A stretch of 64,000 nucleotides of DNA, taken from the IMG/VR virus record IMGVR_UViG_3300031784_002630, positions 1 through 64,000 of that record; one strand, 5' to 3'. The stretch's first letter is position 1, and each line of letters starts with the position of its first letter. The translations under genes were made by a program, and so were the position numbers. Under the pieces are notes generated by a model that was not told where the DNA came from, ran no database searches, and worked only from the letters and a program-made list of their open reading frames with translations. The stretch is from a virus. Below, one piece after another: positions 6,996 to 15,006 of this stretch.

Positions 6996-8650
6996 TCAAA
7001 ATTAAAATTGTTTGATGATTCAACTGTTTTGTCCCATTGTACCAATCCAATATAATATTGACCTAATTGTGAGTCATTTGGTTCTTTAAGTATCATTTTT
7101 CTTTTAACTGTCTTATTGTTAATATATTGTGTTTTCATAAACATTTCAAATGTTTCAGAGTTCAAGGCTTTATTAACTTGTCCGTCCAAAATTTCCATAA
7201 TATGATTCCAAGATTCAGGAAGTGATTTATTAAATTTACCCAAATATTGAACTCTTGTTATATTCAACTTTTTCTTTGATGGGTCATAGTTTAACATATA
7301 TTCAATTGTTCCTCTTTCCACCCCATTTGCATTTCTTAAAGAAACTATAACACTTGGACATTTATCAATATATGTTCTTACACAGTTATTTTGATATGCG
7401 CTTTCCTCATTATATTCATCAGAAGAACGTAATAACACTGGTTGGTATTCAATACCACTGAAATCATATATTGATTGTTCTACGTTGTCCACAAACCCAT
7501 CATTATAATTTCTTACATGGTACCCTTGTTTATATGTTGATATTAAAACGGACCAATTAGCATGTTCGGTTACAAAATCATCAATTGTTTTAGCGTTTAG
7601 TGAAACTTGTTCACCGTATGTTTTTAATTGGTTGTAATACATTATATGGTCGTTCAATGTATTTTGATTAATATCACCATTTAATTGCCATTTGAAGTAT
7701 GTAAATATTTTTTCTTTTTCACTTTTGGTGAAGTCATCAGGAAAATTATACATACAGTTGTTACTTGGTTGATTTAATAAATCTAATATAATTTTATTTT
7801 GATAAACTTTATCATAACCAAAATATTTTATCGTATACCTAAGAGAGTGGATATTTGTATGATTACACACATGCAAATTTTTCTTAATTTCATTACCACT
7901 AATACCGTGATGTGACATGAAGGCATCAATAAATTTTAAGTTATGTTTTTTTAAAACGTTGAATTTTGGTAAATGTTCTAAGTATTGTACATCAATAAAC
8001 GCATTAAAATTATTAGGTAATTTGACACCTTTTTTAAGTAAGGAATACCTAACTAAACTTTTAGCTAATTCAATATTATTCATATCATAGTTTATTTCAG
8101 GAAAATTATGAAATCCCAATGCGTATGAAAATTCTGATAATAAATTTCTTTTTATTGTACCATCATGAAGATTGTTTTTATATGGTGATGTAATCATTGA
8201 GAGTTGTTCTGAAATCATCCCAAGATAATTACATGGATTCTTTCTTATTACCTTTGTAAACTTTCTTTTGTTTTGATAATTTAAAATGTGACCAACATAA
8301 AAATCGCCAGTCCTTCTATTAACTGTTAAAAAATAACAATTTTTTATTTTACCAAAAAACCTAATACCAACTCTTCTATGGTAAACTGAAATAAATAATT
8401 TCAAAGATAGTTTATCACCACTTTCCTCTAAAACAATCATTTTATTTCTTTGGGTGACGGCACACATTAAATTTGAATAGTTTTCTAAAAAACTTTCTTC
8501 ATCGTGATGTGATTCCCCTGAAAGTTCAAAAATACCTTTTCGTATTTTTGATTTATCATAACCCCTATAGTTTTCAAAAACAAGATGGTCCTGATAAAGA
8601 TGAGTTTCATAACTTTTAAATTCCTGTTTAAAAATTTCTTTTTTTTCCAT
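6983..8650 (-). CDS. PcfJ-like protein, 555 aa
   Basis: Residues about 415-475 carry the pattern of the PcfJ-like family: AYQNNCVRTYIDKCPSVIV, then LR, then GTIEYML strands and a RVQYLGKFN segment. This corresponds to the QNCV..Y...I..G...I..LR...........V.Q..G..N signature. The family occurs on conjugative plasmids and in phages; its biochemical role is not settled. The N-terminal 400 residues are helix-rich without a named domain. The gene begins one base inside the stop of the small upstream gene at 8650-8925, so translation is coupled. Confidence 0.75.
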   Translation of the reverse strand: MEKKEIFKQEFKSYETHLYQDHLVFENYRGYDKSKIRKGIFELSGESHHDEESFLENYSNLMCAVTQRNKMIVLEESGDKLSLKLFISVYHRRVGIRFFGKIKNCYFLTVNRRTGDFYVGHILNYQNKRKFTKVIRKNPCNYLGMISEQLSMITSPYKNNLHDGTIKRNLLSEFSYALGFHNFPEINYDMNNIELAKSLVRYSLLKKGVKLPNNFNAFIDVQYLEHLPKFNVLKKHNLKFIDAFMSHHGISGNEIKKNLHVCNHTNIHSLRYTIKYFGYDKVYQNKIILDLLNQPSNNCMYNFPDDFTKSEKEKIFTYFKWQLNGDINQNTLNDHIMYYNQLKTYGEQVSLNAKTIDDFVTEHANWSVLISTYKQGYHVRNYNDGFVDNVEQSIYDFSGIEYQPVLLRSSDEYNEESAYQNNCVRTYIDKCPSVIVSLRNANGVERGTIEYMLNYDPSKKKLNITRVQYLGKFNKSLPESWNHIMEILDGQVNKALNSETFEMFMKTQYINNKTVKRKMILKEPNDSQLGQYYIGLVQWDKTVESSNNFNFDLDF

Positions 8651-8925
8651 TAGTTTAAGAATATATCACCGTAAGGTCCTTTTAAGATAAAATTTTCAAC
8701 TTTTTCTTCAACCCTGTCTTTGGTAAGGATTAACATAATATCAATTAATTGTTTTTTGGTCAACTCTAAATCCTCACCTTTGTCATAGTTTTCTATAACC
8801 GTACCCTCAACCAATTCAAAAAACATATCCTTATCACCATCACCAATTAAATTAATTAGGTCATTTGGGTTGTTATTAAAAAATGATTTAAAGTTGGACA
8901 AATATATTTGAACATCAACATTCAT
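8650..8925 (-). CDS. Hypothetical protein, 91 aa
   Basis: A small acidic protein (MNVDVQIYLSNFKSFFNNN) with no recognised domain. It is the first gene of a two-gene unit with the PcfJ-like protein, overlapping it by one base. The ATG follows a near-perfect Bacteroidota promoter with only four bases between, so the messenger is probably leaderless. It could be a partner or regulator of the PcfJ-like protein; this is inference from coupling. Confidence 0.75.
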   Translation of the reverse strand: MNVDVQIYLSNFKSFFNNNPNDLINLIGDGDKDMFFELVEGTVIENYDKGEDLELTKKQLIDIMLILTKDRVEEKVENFILKGPYGDIFLN

Positions 8926-8929
8926 ACTA

Positions 8930-8960
8930 CAAAGGTAAACAAAAAAAAGGGTTAATCAAA
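8930..8960 (-). promoter_or_regulatory. Bacteroidota-type promoter, leaderless
   Basis: The minus strand reads TTTG, 19 bases, TACCTTTG, TAGT, ATG. The TTTG element is formed by the loop of the preceding gene's terminator hairpin, so terminator and promoter are interleaved. Confidence 0.75.
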
Positions 8961-8970
8961 AGATTAACCC
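8941..8970 (-). terminator. Rho-independent terminator of the WCT/LRR gene
   Basis: On the minus strand GGGTTAATC and GATTAACCC form a perfect nine-pair stem around TTTT, followed by eight T residues. The stem includes the stop codon of the gene. Confidence 0.9.
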
Positions 8971-10247
8971 CAAATTCTCAATTTCACTTTCAAATCCTCA
9001 GGAAGTTTTAAGCTATCACATCCTTTGAAGTTCACCAATTTAAGATTTGGTAAATCTTTCAAACATTCAGGAATTGATTTAAGATTCTTGTTGTTTGGAA
9101 GTGACAAGTATCTTAATTTCTTACAGTCACATATTTCAGATGGTAATTCACTAATCAATCCATCAATGTGAAGTCCTTCAAGGTTTGTTAATCTACCGAT
9201 TGTTTTTGGTAATGGGAAACCTTGTGAACCTGAATTTCCACCTGAGAAATCCATTTTTGTAATAGTATCAGGCAATGATTCAAAGAACTCATCAAATCCA
9301 TATAACGCAATGAATTGTGCTGCTGGGCTTCTTGGGAATTCAACATCAACCGATGTTCCTCCTTTACCTGAACTCTTGGTCATATTTTCCATAAACTGAG
9401 GTTTGAAGTATTCTTTTACTTCTTTGTCAGTTTGATTTAAAAACTCAACTAAGTTGATTGAACGGTCATCCTTGTCCATGAATTGAGAACTTTGGAAATG
9501 GAATTGCCATCTATTTGTTGGTAATCCAGTATCTTTAGATGGTTCAGAGTTTTTGTCGTAAATCTGGTACAATGGACCGTCTTTGATATATCTTTCAAAA
9601 TAAGACAAACCTGGTGCTGATGTGCACCATCTTGTTTCTTTATTTTGACCACCGTAGAAACAAGCCGCTTCTTTACCCAATTCATCTGTTCTTGTAATTT
9701 TTGTAATTACATAGTTTGGTGTTTCAACTTCAAATGAACCACCAGGATGTGAATATTTAGCATCTTTTCTTTCTGCTTTAGTTGTTGTCGCTTTTTCTAA
9801 TGAAAAATCTTTAACCAAATCATAAAGTTCGTCTGAGGTCAATTTATTAATATCTCTTTTGTCAACAGGTAATTGATTCTTGAATCTTTCAAATTTAATT
9901 AAATCATCTTTAACCTTATATAAATCCTCAAAAAATAAATCAATTCTTCCTTGTGATTCTCCTGTAATATTTTTACCAACACCTTCAGGACGTAATCTTT
10001 TAATTTGATTAATCATCCATTGAACATATCCACCAGTCTTTTTAACTTGGTTAAAATTTTCAGGATTTTCCTCAACTCTTGATGTTGGGTCATTGGCAAT
10101 TAATATCAATAACTCATTAGGTGTCAAAACAGGTCTAATTTTTTTACCTGTTTTTTTATCAACTGTTGGCTCAGTAAACTTCTTCAAGAAGAGTTCTGAA
10201 CGAACATCTTCATTGATGATAGTTTTTAACATTTCTGTGAATTTCAT
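8964..10247 (-). CDS. WCT-motif protein with C-terminal leucine-rich repeats, 427 aa
   Basis: Residues about 195-225 carry CFYGGQNKETRWCTSAPG followed by YFERYIKDGPLYQIYD, the same WCT signature as the left-edge protein. From about residue 335 there are leucine-rich repeats with 22-24-residue spacing: LPKTIGRLTNLEGLHIDG, LPSEICDCKKLRYLSLPNN and IPECLKDLPNLKLVNFKGC. LRR regions usually bind proteins. The N-terminus MKFTEMLKTIINE has the form of a capsid-targeting leader ending in (L/I)-x-E. Known: LRR and WCT patterns. Inferred: a packaged, protein-binding virion component or injected effector. Confidence 0.8.
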   Translation of the reverse strand: MKFTEMLKTIINEDVRSELFLKKFTEPTVDKKTGKKIRPVLTPNELLILIANDPTSRVEENPENFNQVKKTGGYVQWMINQIKRLRPEGVGKNITGESQGRIDLFFEDLYKVKDDLIKFERFKNQLPVDKRDINKLTSDELYDLVKDFSLEKATTTKAERKDAKYSHPGGSFEVETPNYVITKITRTDELGKEAACFYGGQNKETRWCTSAPGLSYFERYIKDGPLYQIYDKNSEPSKDTGLPTNRWQFHFQSSQFMDKDDRSINLVEFLNQTDKEVKEYFKPQFMENMTKSSGKGGTSVDVEFPRSPAAQFIALYGFDEFFESLPDTITKMDFSGGNSGSQGFPLPKTIGRLTNLEGLHIDGLISELPSEICDCKKLRYLSLPNNKNLKSIPECLKDLPNLKLVNFKGCDSLKLPEDLKVKLRIWG

Positions 10248-10266
10248 AATTTAGAATATCTTTTAA

Positions 10267-10274
10267 AATAAATA
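10267..10274 (-). promoter_or_regulatory. Putative TATTTATT promoter element
   Basis: TATTTATT on the minus strand, 19 bases before the ATG of the WCT/LRR gene. A weaker member of the TATTTAT(A/C/T) set. Confidence 0.3.
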
Positions 10275-10291
10275 TCTTAATAAGTAGAAAA

Positions 10292-11134
10292 TTAATAGTT
10301 CATAATCAATAATTCTTGTCCCATATTTTGTGTTACACCTTTTTTTGCAGAAGCCGCCTTAGCAAACTCTTTCATTTTCCAAGTGTATTCTGATTCAGGA
10401 AACCATGTGTGTAACAATTCAAAGTCATAATATGACAACGAAAACTTACCTTTAACATCATGTAATACTTTTGCCAACCTTTCGTGGTCTTCACGGTCAA
10501 AGTCATGATTAGAATAATAGTTTTCAGTTTTCCAATACGGTGGGTCCAAATAAATGTAAGTAGATTCAGAGTCATACTTTTTAATAACATCAGCAAAGTC
10601 CATATTTTCAACTTTTGTTATTTTGTTGAAGTGTTCAACCCAATCAGGTTTACTTAACTTGTCCCTAAATGTCAAAAACTTTGATTTGTAATTACCTTTC
10701 AAGTCAATAAACCCAGATGATTCAGGTTTTGAACCGCTAAAGATTGATGTAAGAATGTATGCGTATTTTGCGGCAACTTCATAATCAGGATAATTTACTG
10801 TAAATCCAGATGCGTACAATTCTTTTTGGAATGTATCAAATTGTTCTTTGTAAATTAATGGCGTTACGCTTTCACCACGTTGTTGACATGGTATGTTGTT
10901 TACAGCTTTTAATAGTTCTGAAGGGTTCTGAATACATCTAAATAGATTGTAATTTAGAGGATTAAAGTCGTTATAAACAACTTCTTTTAAATTTGGAAAT
11001 TTTTTTAAATCCATATTAAAAAAACACCAAAACATTCCACCAAATGTTTCTACGTATGTTTCCATGTCTTTTGGATAAAATTCATTTATCCATTTTCCTA
11101 TTCTACTTTTACCACCAATATAACTTAATGCCAT
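10292..11134 (-). CDS. Dam-like DNA adenine methyltransferase, 280 aa
   Basis: An N6-adenine DNA methyltransferase of the Dam (alpha, DPPY) class. It has GGKSRIGKWI at residues 7-16, the AdoMet motif TYVETFGGMFW near 26-36, and the catalytic DPPYW near residue 195. Length matches Dam-family enzymes. Motif I is slightly unusual (ETFGG instead of EPFGG). The upstream neighbour, three bases away, is a LAGLIDADG endonuclease. Likely role is modification of phage DNA against restriction or to mark replication status. Confidence 0.9.
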   Translation of the reverse strand: MALSYIGGKSRIGKWINEFYPKDMETYVETFGGMFWCFFNMDLKKFPNLKEVVYNDFNPLNYNLFRCIQNPSELLKAVNNIPCQQRGESVTPLIYKEQFDTFQKELYASGFTVNYPDYEVAAKYAYILTSIFSGSKPESSGFIDLKGNYKSKFLTFRDKLSKPDWVEHFNKITKVENMDFADVIKKYDSESTYIYLDPPYWKTENYYSNHDFDREDHERLAKVLHDVKGKFSLSYYDFELLHTWFPESEYTWKMKEFAKAASAKKGVTQNMGQELLIMNY

Positions 11135-11137
11135 AAC

Positions 11138-11821
11138 TTATTTTTTTCTATATTTTTGTTTATTTTTTATTGTTTCAATTACTTCGTCAAATATAAGTCT
11201 TTTTCTTTGAAGAAAAAAGTTTGAGTCAAAATAAAATCCGTAATATATATTTTCAATGTCTTTCATTCCTGACCATCCAATAAATTTATATTCTTTATTT
11301 TTTGGTCCGTATAATTTGTTAATGTTTGTACCAAACAATAAATTCATTCTTTCATTAATGTTGTTTAACATATCCAAAGACCCTCCAACAATTTTTAAAT
11401 CACCTCTTTGTGAACCATCTCTTTTGTCGGTATTAATTCTTATGCATCCATCACCATCAAAATAACCCCTTAAAAAATGTCTTTCAAATTTTTCATTAAT
11501 TTGAGGATATTTTACAGAAAATGTTTTATTTTGTAATACACCCAATTTTTCTAAATCATTAATTATTTTTTTTCCAGACATAAAAACTTCACAAGTTTCT
11601 CTTTTTTTGTTTTTCCAAACATTCATTTCACCGTCAATGGATTTAATAAATTTCTCTAAGATACCAACATCTTTACTATGTAATTTTAAAGTTAATTGAT
11701 ATCGGTGTTTTCTTGGGTCGTTGGTTACGCACCCATCCGCAAATATAAATCCCAAAAAGTAAGCTTTTTCTTCACTGTCTATTGTTTCAAAATAATTTTC
11801 ATTATATATTTTCTTTTTCAT
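11138..11821 (-). CDS. LAGLIDADG homing endonuclease, 227 aa
   Basis: Two LAGLIDADG motifs are present, YFLGFIFADGC at residues 21-31 and FLRGYFDGDGC near 115-126, each ending in the acidic catalytic residue. Two motifs in one chain indicate a monomeric homing endonuclease. It sits three bases upstream of the Dam-like gene in the same direction and overlaps the small ribbon-helix-helix gene, so it is a free-standing element rather than inside an intron. It cleaves DNA to promote its own inheritance. No intron boundaries were recognised. Confidence 0.9.
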   Translation of the reverse strand: MKKKIYNENYFETIDSEEKAYFLGFIFADGCVTNDPRKHRYQLTLKLHSKDVGILEKFIKSIDGEMNVWKNKKRETCEVFMSGKKIINDLEKLGVLQNKTFSVKYPQINEKFERHFLRGYFDGDGCIRINTDKRDGSQRGDLKIVGGSLDMLNNINERMNLLFGTNINKLYGPKNKEYKFIGWSGMKDIENIYYGFYFDSNFFLQRKRLIFDEVIETIKNKQKYRKK

Positions 11822-11966
11822 AATGTTTTTTAACTAAATTTTGAATAAACTTAGAAACACTAATTTCTTCGTTTTTCATCTTATCAAACAGATGTCGGTC
11901 AATACTAATTCCGTATTTTACTTTTTTATCTTTTTCGTCTTTATAAGGTTTTCTTTTTGTTGTCAT
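11802..11966 (-). CDS. Small ribbon-helix-helix-like DNA-binding protein, 54 aa
   Basis: Translates as MTTKRKPYKDEKDKKVKYG, then ISIDRHLFDKMKNEEISVSKFIQNLVKKHYEKENI. The pattern of a basic arm, one beta strand (KYGISID), a helix, a turn with SxSKFI, and a second helix matches the Arc/MetJ ribbon-helix-helix fold. Such dimers are DNA-binding repressors. It overlaps the start of the LAGLIDADG gene by 20 bases and has a TATTTATA element upstream, so it may regulate the endonuclease/Dam unit. Confidence 0.6.
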   Translation of the reverse strand: MTTKRKPYKDEKDKKVKYGISIDRHLFDKMKNEEISVSKFIQNLVKKHYEKENI

Positions 11967-11972
11967 GTATAA

Positions 11973-11980
11973 TATAAATA
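11973..11980 (-). promoter_or_regulatory. Putative TATTTATA promoter element
   Basis: TATTTATA on the minus strand, six bases before the ATG of the ribbon-helix-helix-like gene. Confidence 0.45.
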
Positions 11981-12039
11981 TCAGAAAAGTGCGTTAAAAT
12001 GTAAATAATATTTACTGATATTTTTATTTTAATATACTT

Positions 12040-12183
12040 ATGATTATGTCAGAATGTAAGCAATGTAAAAAGAAACCGTTAACTCGTTATAATACTTTTG
12101 TAACGGTTATTTCAGTTTATCTACTAATAACATCTGTGTTAGGTACAATTGAACTATATAAGTTCATCTTATCACTTTTTTAA
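12040..12183 (+). CDS. Small CxxC membrane protein, 47 aa
   Basis: Translates as MIMSECKQCKKKPLTRYNT, followed by a hydrophobic segment (FVTVISVYLLITSVLGTIELY). It has a short Cys-containing basic head (C6xxC9) and one membrane span. The second ATG at 12046 (MSEC) is an equally good start. It converges on dnaJ and overlaps its end by 12 bases. Function unknown; small single-span proteins of this kind are common in large phages. Confidence 0.6.
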   Translation: MIMSECKQCKKKPLTRYNTFVTVISVYLLITSVLGTIELYKFILSLF

Positions 12184-13179
12184 TATACTCAAGATTTTTT
12201 CTTTTTGTTCTTCAGTAATTTTACTCAATGAACGATTCACATGTATTTTGACTATCAAATCACCCCTTCCTTCATTGATATAATATCCTTTACCTTTAAT
12301 TCTCAATGGTTTTTCAGTTGTTAAAGTATCAACAGGTACCTTAATCATTAACTCACCTTCAGGGTGTGGTATTTTAAAACTATTTTCAGTTATAAAATCT
12401 TCTGGTGATACTCTTATGTTAGCATATAAGTCAGCGCCAATTTTCTCAAAATTTTCATCAGGGTTTAATCTGATTTGAATTACCAAATCACCAACCCCAA
12501 CACTATTTTGATAATCACCGGCATTTGGAACCCTCAAGAAATCACCATTGTCTAATGAACGTGGTATATTAATATCTATGGATGCAAATGTTGGTTTGTG
12601 ACCATTGCCATTGCACGTAAAACACGTTTCAATCAATACTGAACCCTGACCCTTACAAGATGGACAATCGTGGGTCTGAACGTGTATCTGACCACCAAAA
12701 TTAAACTGTTGTTGAACAACACCCCTTCCTTGACAAGTCATACATTGTTCACGTTTTCCACCATTACCACTACAAACGCTACATTGTTCTTTTTTGTGGT
12801 AATTAATCTTTTTGTTTGACCCCAACATTGATTCAGAGGGTGTTACATGTACGTTCAATACTTTGTCAGGAGCTCTTTGTCTTCTCCTTTGTTGAAATGG
12901 ATTAAATCCACCGTTAAACATTGAAAACAAGTCATCCATACCTCCACCACCTGAACCATTAAACATACCGCCAAATGGGTTGTTTTTTTTATTATCATAT
13001 TCTTGTCTTTTTGATTCAGTACCAATTGTGTCATACGCTTCAGCTATTTCCTTAAACCTATCAGCACCTTCAGGGTTTACATCTGGGTGGAATTGCTTAC
13101 TTAATTTCCTATAGGCTTTCTTTATTTCCTCTTGGGAAGCTTTTTCATTAACACCTAATATTGAGTAGAAATCTTTCAT
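12172..13179 (-). CDS. dnaJ: DnaJ co-chaperone, full domain set, 335 aa
   Basis: The J domain (residues 1-65) has the HPD tripeptide at 31-33 that stimulates DnaK ATPase. A Gly/Phe-rich linker spans about 68-100. All four zinc repeats are present: CSVCSGNG, CMTCQGRG, CPSCKGQG and CFTCNGNG, between about 133 and 197. The C-terminal substrate-binding beta domains follow. It is slightly shorter than bacterial DnaJ (about 375). No DnaK or GrpE lies in the window, so it presumably recruits the host DnaK for virion assembly or replication. Its ATG overlaps the ATG of the divergent gene at 13178 within a CATG palindrome. Confidence 0.95.
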   Translation of the reverse strand: MKDFYSILGVNEKASQEEIKKAYRKLSKQFHPDVNPEGADRFKEIAEAYDTIGTESKRQEYDNKKNNPFGGMFNGSGGGGMDDLFSMFNGGFNPFQQRRRQRAPDKVLNVHVTPSESMLGSNKKINYHKKEQCSVCSGNGGKREQCMTCQGRGVVQQQFNFGGQIHVQTHDCPSCKGQGSVLIETCFTCNGNGHKPTFASIDINIPRSLDNGDFLRVPNAGDYQNSVGVGDLVIQIRLNPDENFEKIGADLYANIRVSPEDFITENSFKIPHPEGELMIKVPVDTLTTEKPLRIKGKGYYINEGRGDLIVKIHVNRSLSKITEEQKEKILSILKK

Positions 13180-13819
13180 GAATTACATTGTTGTATTGTT
13201 TAAGAATAAGAAAAGAAAAAAAATCATCAAATCTTTTGTTAGAAAAAATGTTGCGGAATTGTATTTTAAGAAAATTTGTGAGCAATCTGACCAAGTAAAG
13301 TTTAATGTTGAGGTTGAAAACTCATTGGATGTAACGTATGAAGTTGGTTTATTATCTAAAACTATTGATACCCAATTTCAATTATTCTCTCAAGATGATA
13401 TTGGTAGAAATGTTAGGGTAAACCTTGATGATTCTGATTTACAGATAATTAAAATTCACAAATATAGAATACCTGAAAAATTACAGGATTGGTCAACAAA
13501 TAAAAGAATTACATATGATGAATTCTTTAAAAAACATTTTACCAACAAAGATTTAAAGAATGTTTTTACCGTTAATAATAAAATTGTCATTCAAAAAGAC
13601 GATGATACATCAATATATTCATTGAAAAATGTTGATGAGTCACAAAGGTTATTAATGTTATTACAGGATGAATTTATTAGGTTAAAAAGGGCAGACGCAA
13701 TATTTGTTAAAGACATGGATACTATACAAAGAAAGTATCTGTATGAACATTTGGAAAAATTGGGTATAGATAAAAAAAGATTGTATAGACAATCTACTAC
13801 TTTTTCAGAACGAAAGTAA
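13178..13819 (+). CDS. Hypothetical protein, 213 aa
   Basis: A basic N-terminal strand and helix (MNYIVVLFKNKKRKKIIKSF) is followed by beta-rich sequence and a helical, charged C-terminus. No family is recognised. It is transcribed away from dnaJ, the two start codons sharing the CATG at 13177-13180, so neither gene has an untranslated leader between them. Any promoter must lie within the other gene. Its stop region overlaps the convergent 74-residue gene by 23 bases. Confidence 0.75.
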   Translation: MNYIVVLFKNKKRKKIIKSFVRKNVAELYFKKICEQSDQVKFNVEVENSLDVTYEVGLLSKTIDTQFQLFSQDDIGRNVRVNLDDSDLQIIKIHKYRIPEKLQDWSTNKRITYDEFFKKHFTNKDLKNVFTVNNKIVIQKDDDTSIYSLKNVDESQRLLMLLQDEFIRLKRADAIFVKDMDTIQRKYLYEHLEKLGIDKKRLYRQSTTFSERK

Positions 13820-14021
13820 AATCAACGTCTGAAATCGAAATAACAATTTCATTATTTCCTTTGTCAATTTCCCTAAAATTAGTTTGTAATTTTCTAAATT
13901 TTTCTTCAGGTAATTCCACTATAATCTTGCTGTGTCCTGAAATAAATGTATTTTCAATTGATTCTGTTAGTTCAGCCAACTGTGTTAACCAATCCCTAGA
14001 GTTTTCTTTATTCTCTTCCAT
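13797..14021 (-). CDS. Hypothetical protein, 74 aa
   Basis: A small acidic protein starting MEENKENSRDWLTQLAELTES, ending in alternating strands (NEIVISISDVDFTFVLKK). It overlaps the preceding gene by 37 bases in another frame. It is the last of four overlapping small genes. No function recognised. Confidence 0.6.
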   Translation of the reverse strand: MEENKENSRDWLTQLAELTESIENTFISGHSKIIVELPEEKFRKLQTNFREIDKGNNEIVISISDVDFTFVLKK

Positions 14022-14212
14022 AACGAAATGTCTGTTGGTTCAATATCAATTGTATTTTTAATATCTTCTTTATTAATAGTTTTTAAGCTTTTAACAAAAT
14101 TTTCTTTTTGTAATTGGATTTCATTTTGGTCCTGAAGTTTTGACTTGTCATACCAATCCAATAATTTATCAAGATATGGATTCTTGTTCTGATTCGAGTT
14201 TTGGGATGTCAT
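13985..14212 (-). CDS. Hypothetical protein, 75 aa
   Basis: A hydrophilic protein starting MTSQNSNQNKNPYLDKLLDWYD and ending LWKRIKKTLGIG, a basic amphipathic tail. Overlaps both neighbours (37 and 44 bases) in the same direction, as expected of coupled small phage genes. Function unknown. Confidence 0.6.
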   Translation of the reverse strand: MTSQNSNQNKNPYLDKLLDWYDKSKLQDQNEIQLQKENFVKSLKTINKEDIKNTIDIEPTDISLWKRIKKTLGIG

Positions 14213-14570
14213 CTACGTCAAATTTTAAATTTTTCAAATCTTCCAATCCACCTTTTTCAAATAAAGTTTTTAATTCATTAACCTTTTCTTTGAAAAGTCT
14301 TTCTTTTTCCTCTTTCTCCTTATTGTAATTAATAACTGTTTCAATATTATTGATTGTTTCAGATATTGATTCTTCGTTTATTTCAGAAACAAACGAAATG
14401 TTTTTACTTTTATCGTCAGATTTATTGAATACTGTTTTGGTTTCATCAACCTGACTTTTTAATACCGCCCAACTCGCAGGAAATACCATATCAAAACTTA
14501 AATAAGTTTTAAGTTTTCTTATCGATGCACAATAATCAACAATGTTTTCAATTTCTTTGTATAAACTCAT
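14169..14570 (-). CDS. Hypothetical coiled-coil protein, 133 aa
   Basis: N-terminal helices (MSLYKEIENIVDYCASIRKLK) and a long charged, helix-forming C-terminal half (KEKEEKERLFKEKVNELKTLFEK near residues 84-106). No membrane span. Four-base overlap with the upstream membrane protein gene. Function unknown. Confidence 0.7.
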   Translation of the reverse strand: MSLYKEIENIVDYCASIRKLKTYLSFDMVFPASWAVLKSQVDETKTVFNKSDDKSKNISFVSEINEESISETINNIETVINYNKEKEEKERLFKEKVNELKTLFEKGGLEDLKNLKFDVDDIPKLESEQESIS

Positions 14571-14758
14571 AGTCCAAAAACAATATAAGTAATTAAATAC
14601 GACAATGTCAAACCATAGTATGTAAGTTCCCCCAAACTCATCTCCATTTTAGTGAATGAGATGAGAGAACTTACAAATCTAATAGATAATCTGAGTAAAC
14701 TCAGAATTGAGAATACAAATACAAATGTTGCAATATAATATAAAATATTATTCACCAT
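14567..14758 (-). CDS. Small membrane protein, 63 aa
   Basis: Two hydrophobic segments (NILYYIATFVFVFSILSLLRL near residues 4-24 and LTYYGLTLSYLITYIVFG near 45-62) flank a short polar stretch, so two membrane spans are predicted. It overlaps the Hc1-like gene by 11 bases and the next gene by 4. Function unknown; a holin role is possible from size and topology but it lies 3.5 kb from the endolysin. Confidence 0.65.
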   Translation of the reverse strand: MVNNILYYIATFVFVFSILSLLRLSIRFVSSLISFTKMEMSLGELTYYGLTLSYLITYIVFGL

Positions 14759-14924
14759 CTTTCTTTGAATCCAAAATTTCAGCTCTTAGTGCTTGTGCTA
14801 ATGCTTTCAACTCTTGACAAGTTTTTCTTGCTCTTGTTCCCGCTGATTTGTTTCCTGCGTAAAATTTGTTAGTATCAACTGACAATGTTTCAACAAGAAC
14901 TTTGATTTTTTCTAATGTTTCCAT
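14748..14924 (-). CDS. Hc1/histone H1-like protein, 58 aa
   Basis: Residues 16-55 (VDTNKFYAGNKSAGTRARK, then TCQELKALAQALRAEILDSKK) match the histone H1-like Hc1 family of Bacteroidota, whose consensus is DFxKFYxKGNKxAGTRxRKxMQELKxLAQEIRxEV. These are small DNA-binding proteins found in nearly all Bacteroidota genomes, so this is either an acquired host gene or a phage version. It probably binds or compacts DNA. It lacks the long Lys/Ala tail of chlamydial Hc1. First gene of an overlapping cluster of small genes. Confidence 0.85.
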   Translation of the reverse strand: METLEKIKVLVETLSVDTNKFYAGNKSAGTRARKTCQELKALAQALRAEILDSKKDGE

Positions 14925-15006
14925 CTTTATAATTGTTTTTTAATTTATTTTTTATTTTAGATAATTTTAATTTTATTATGCTGGTAGTAAAGAGAATAAA
15001 GAAAAA

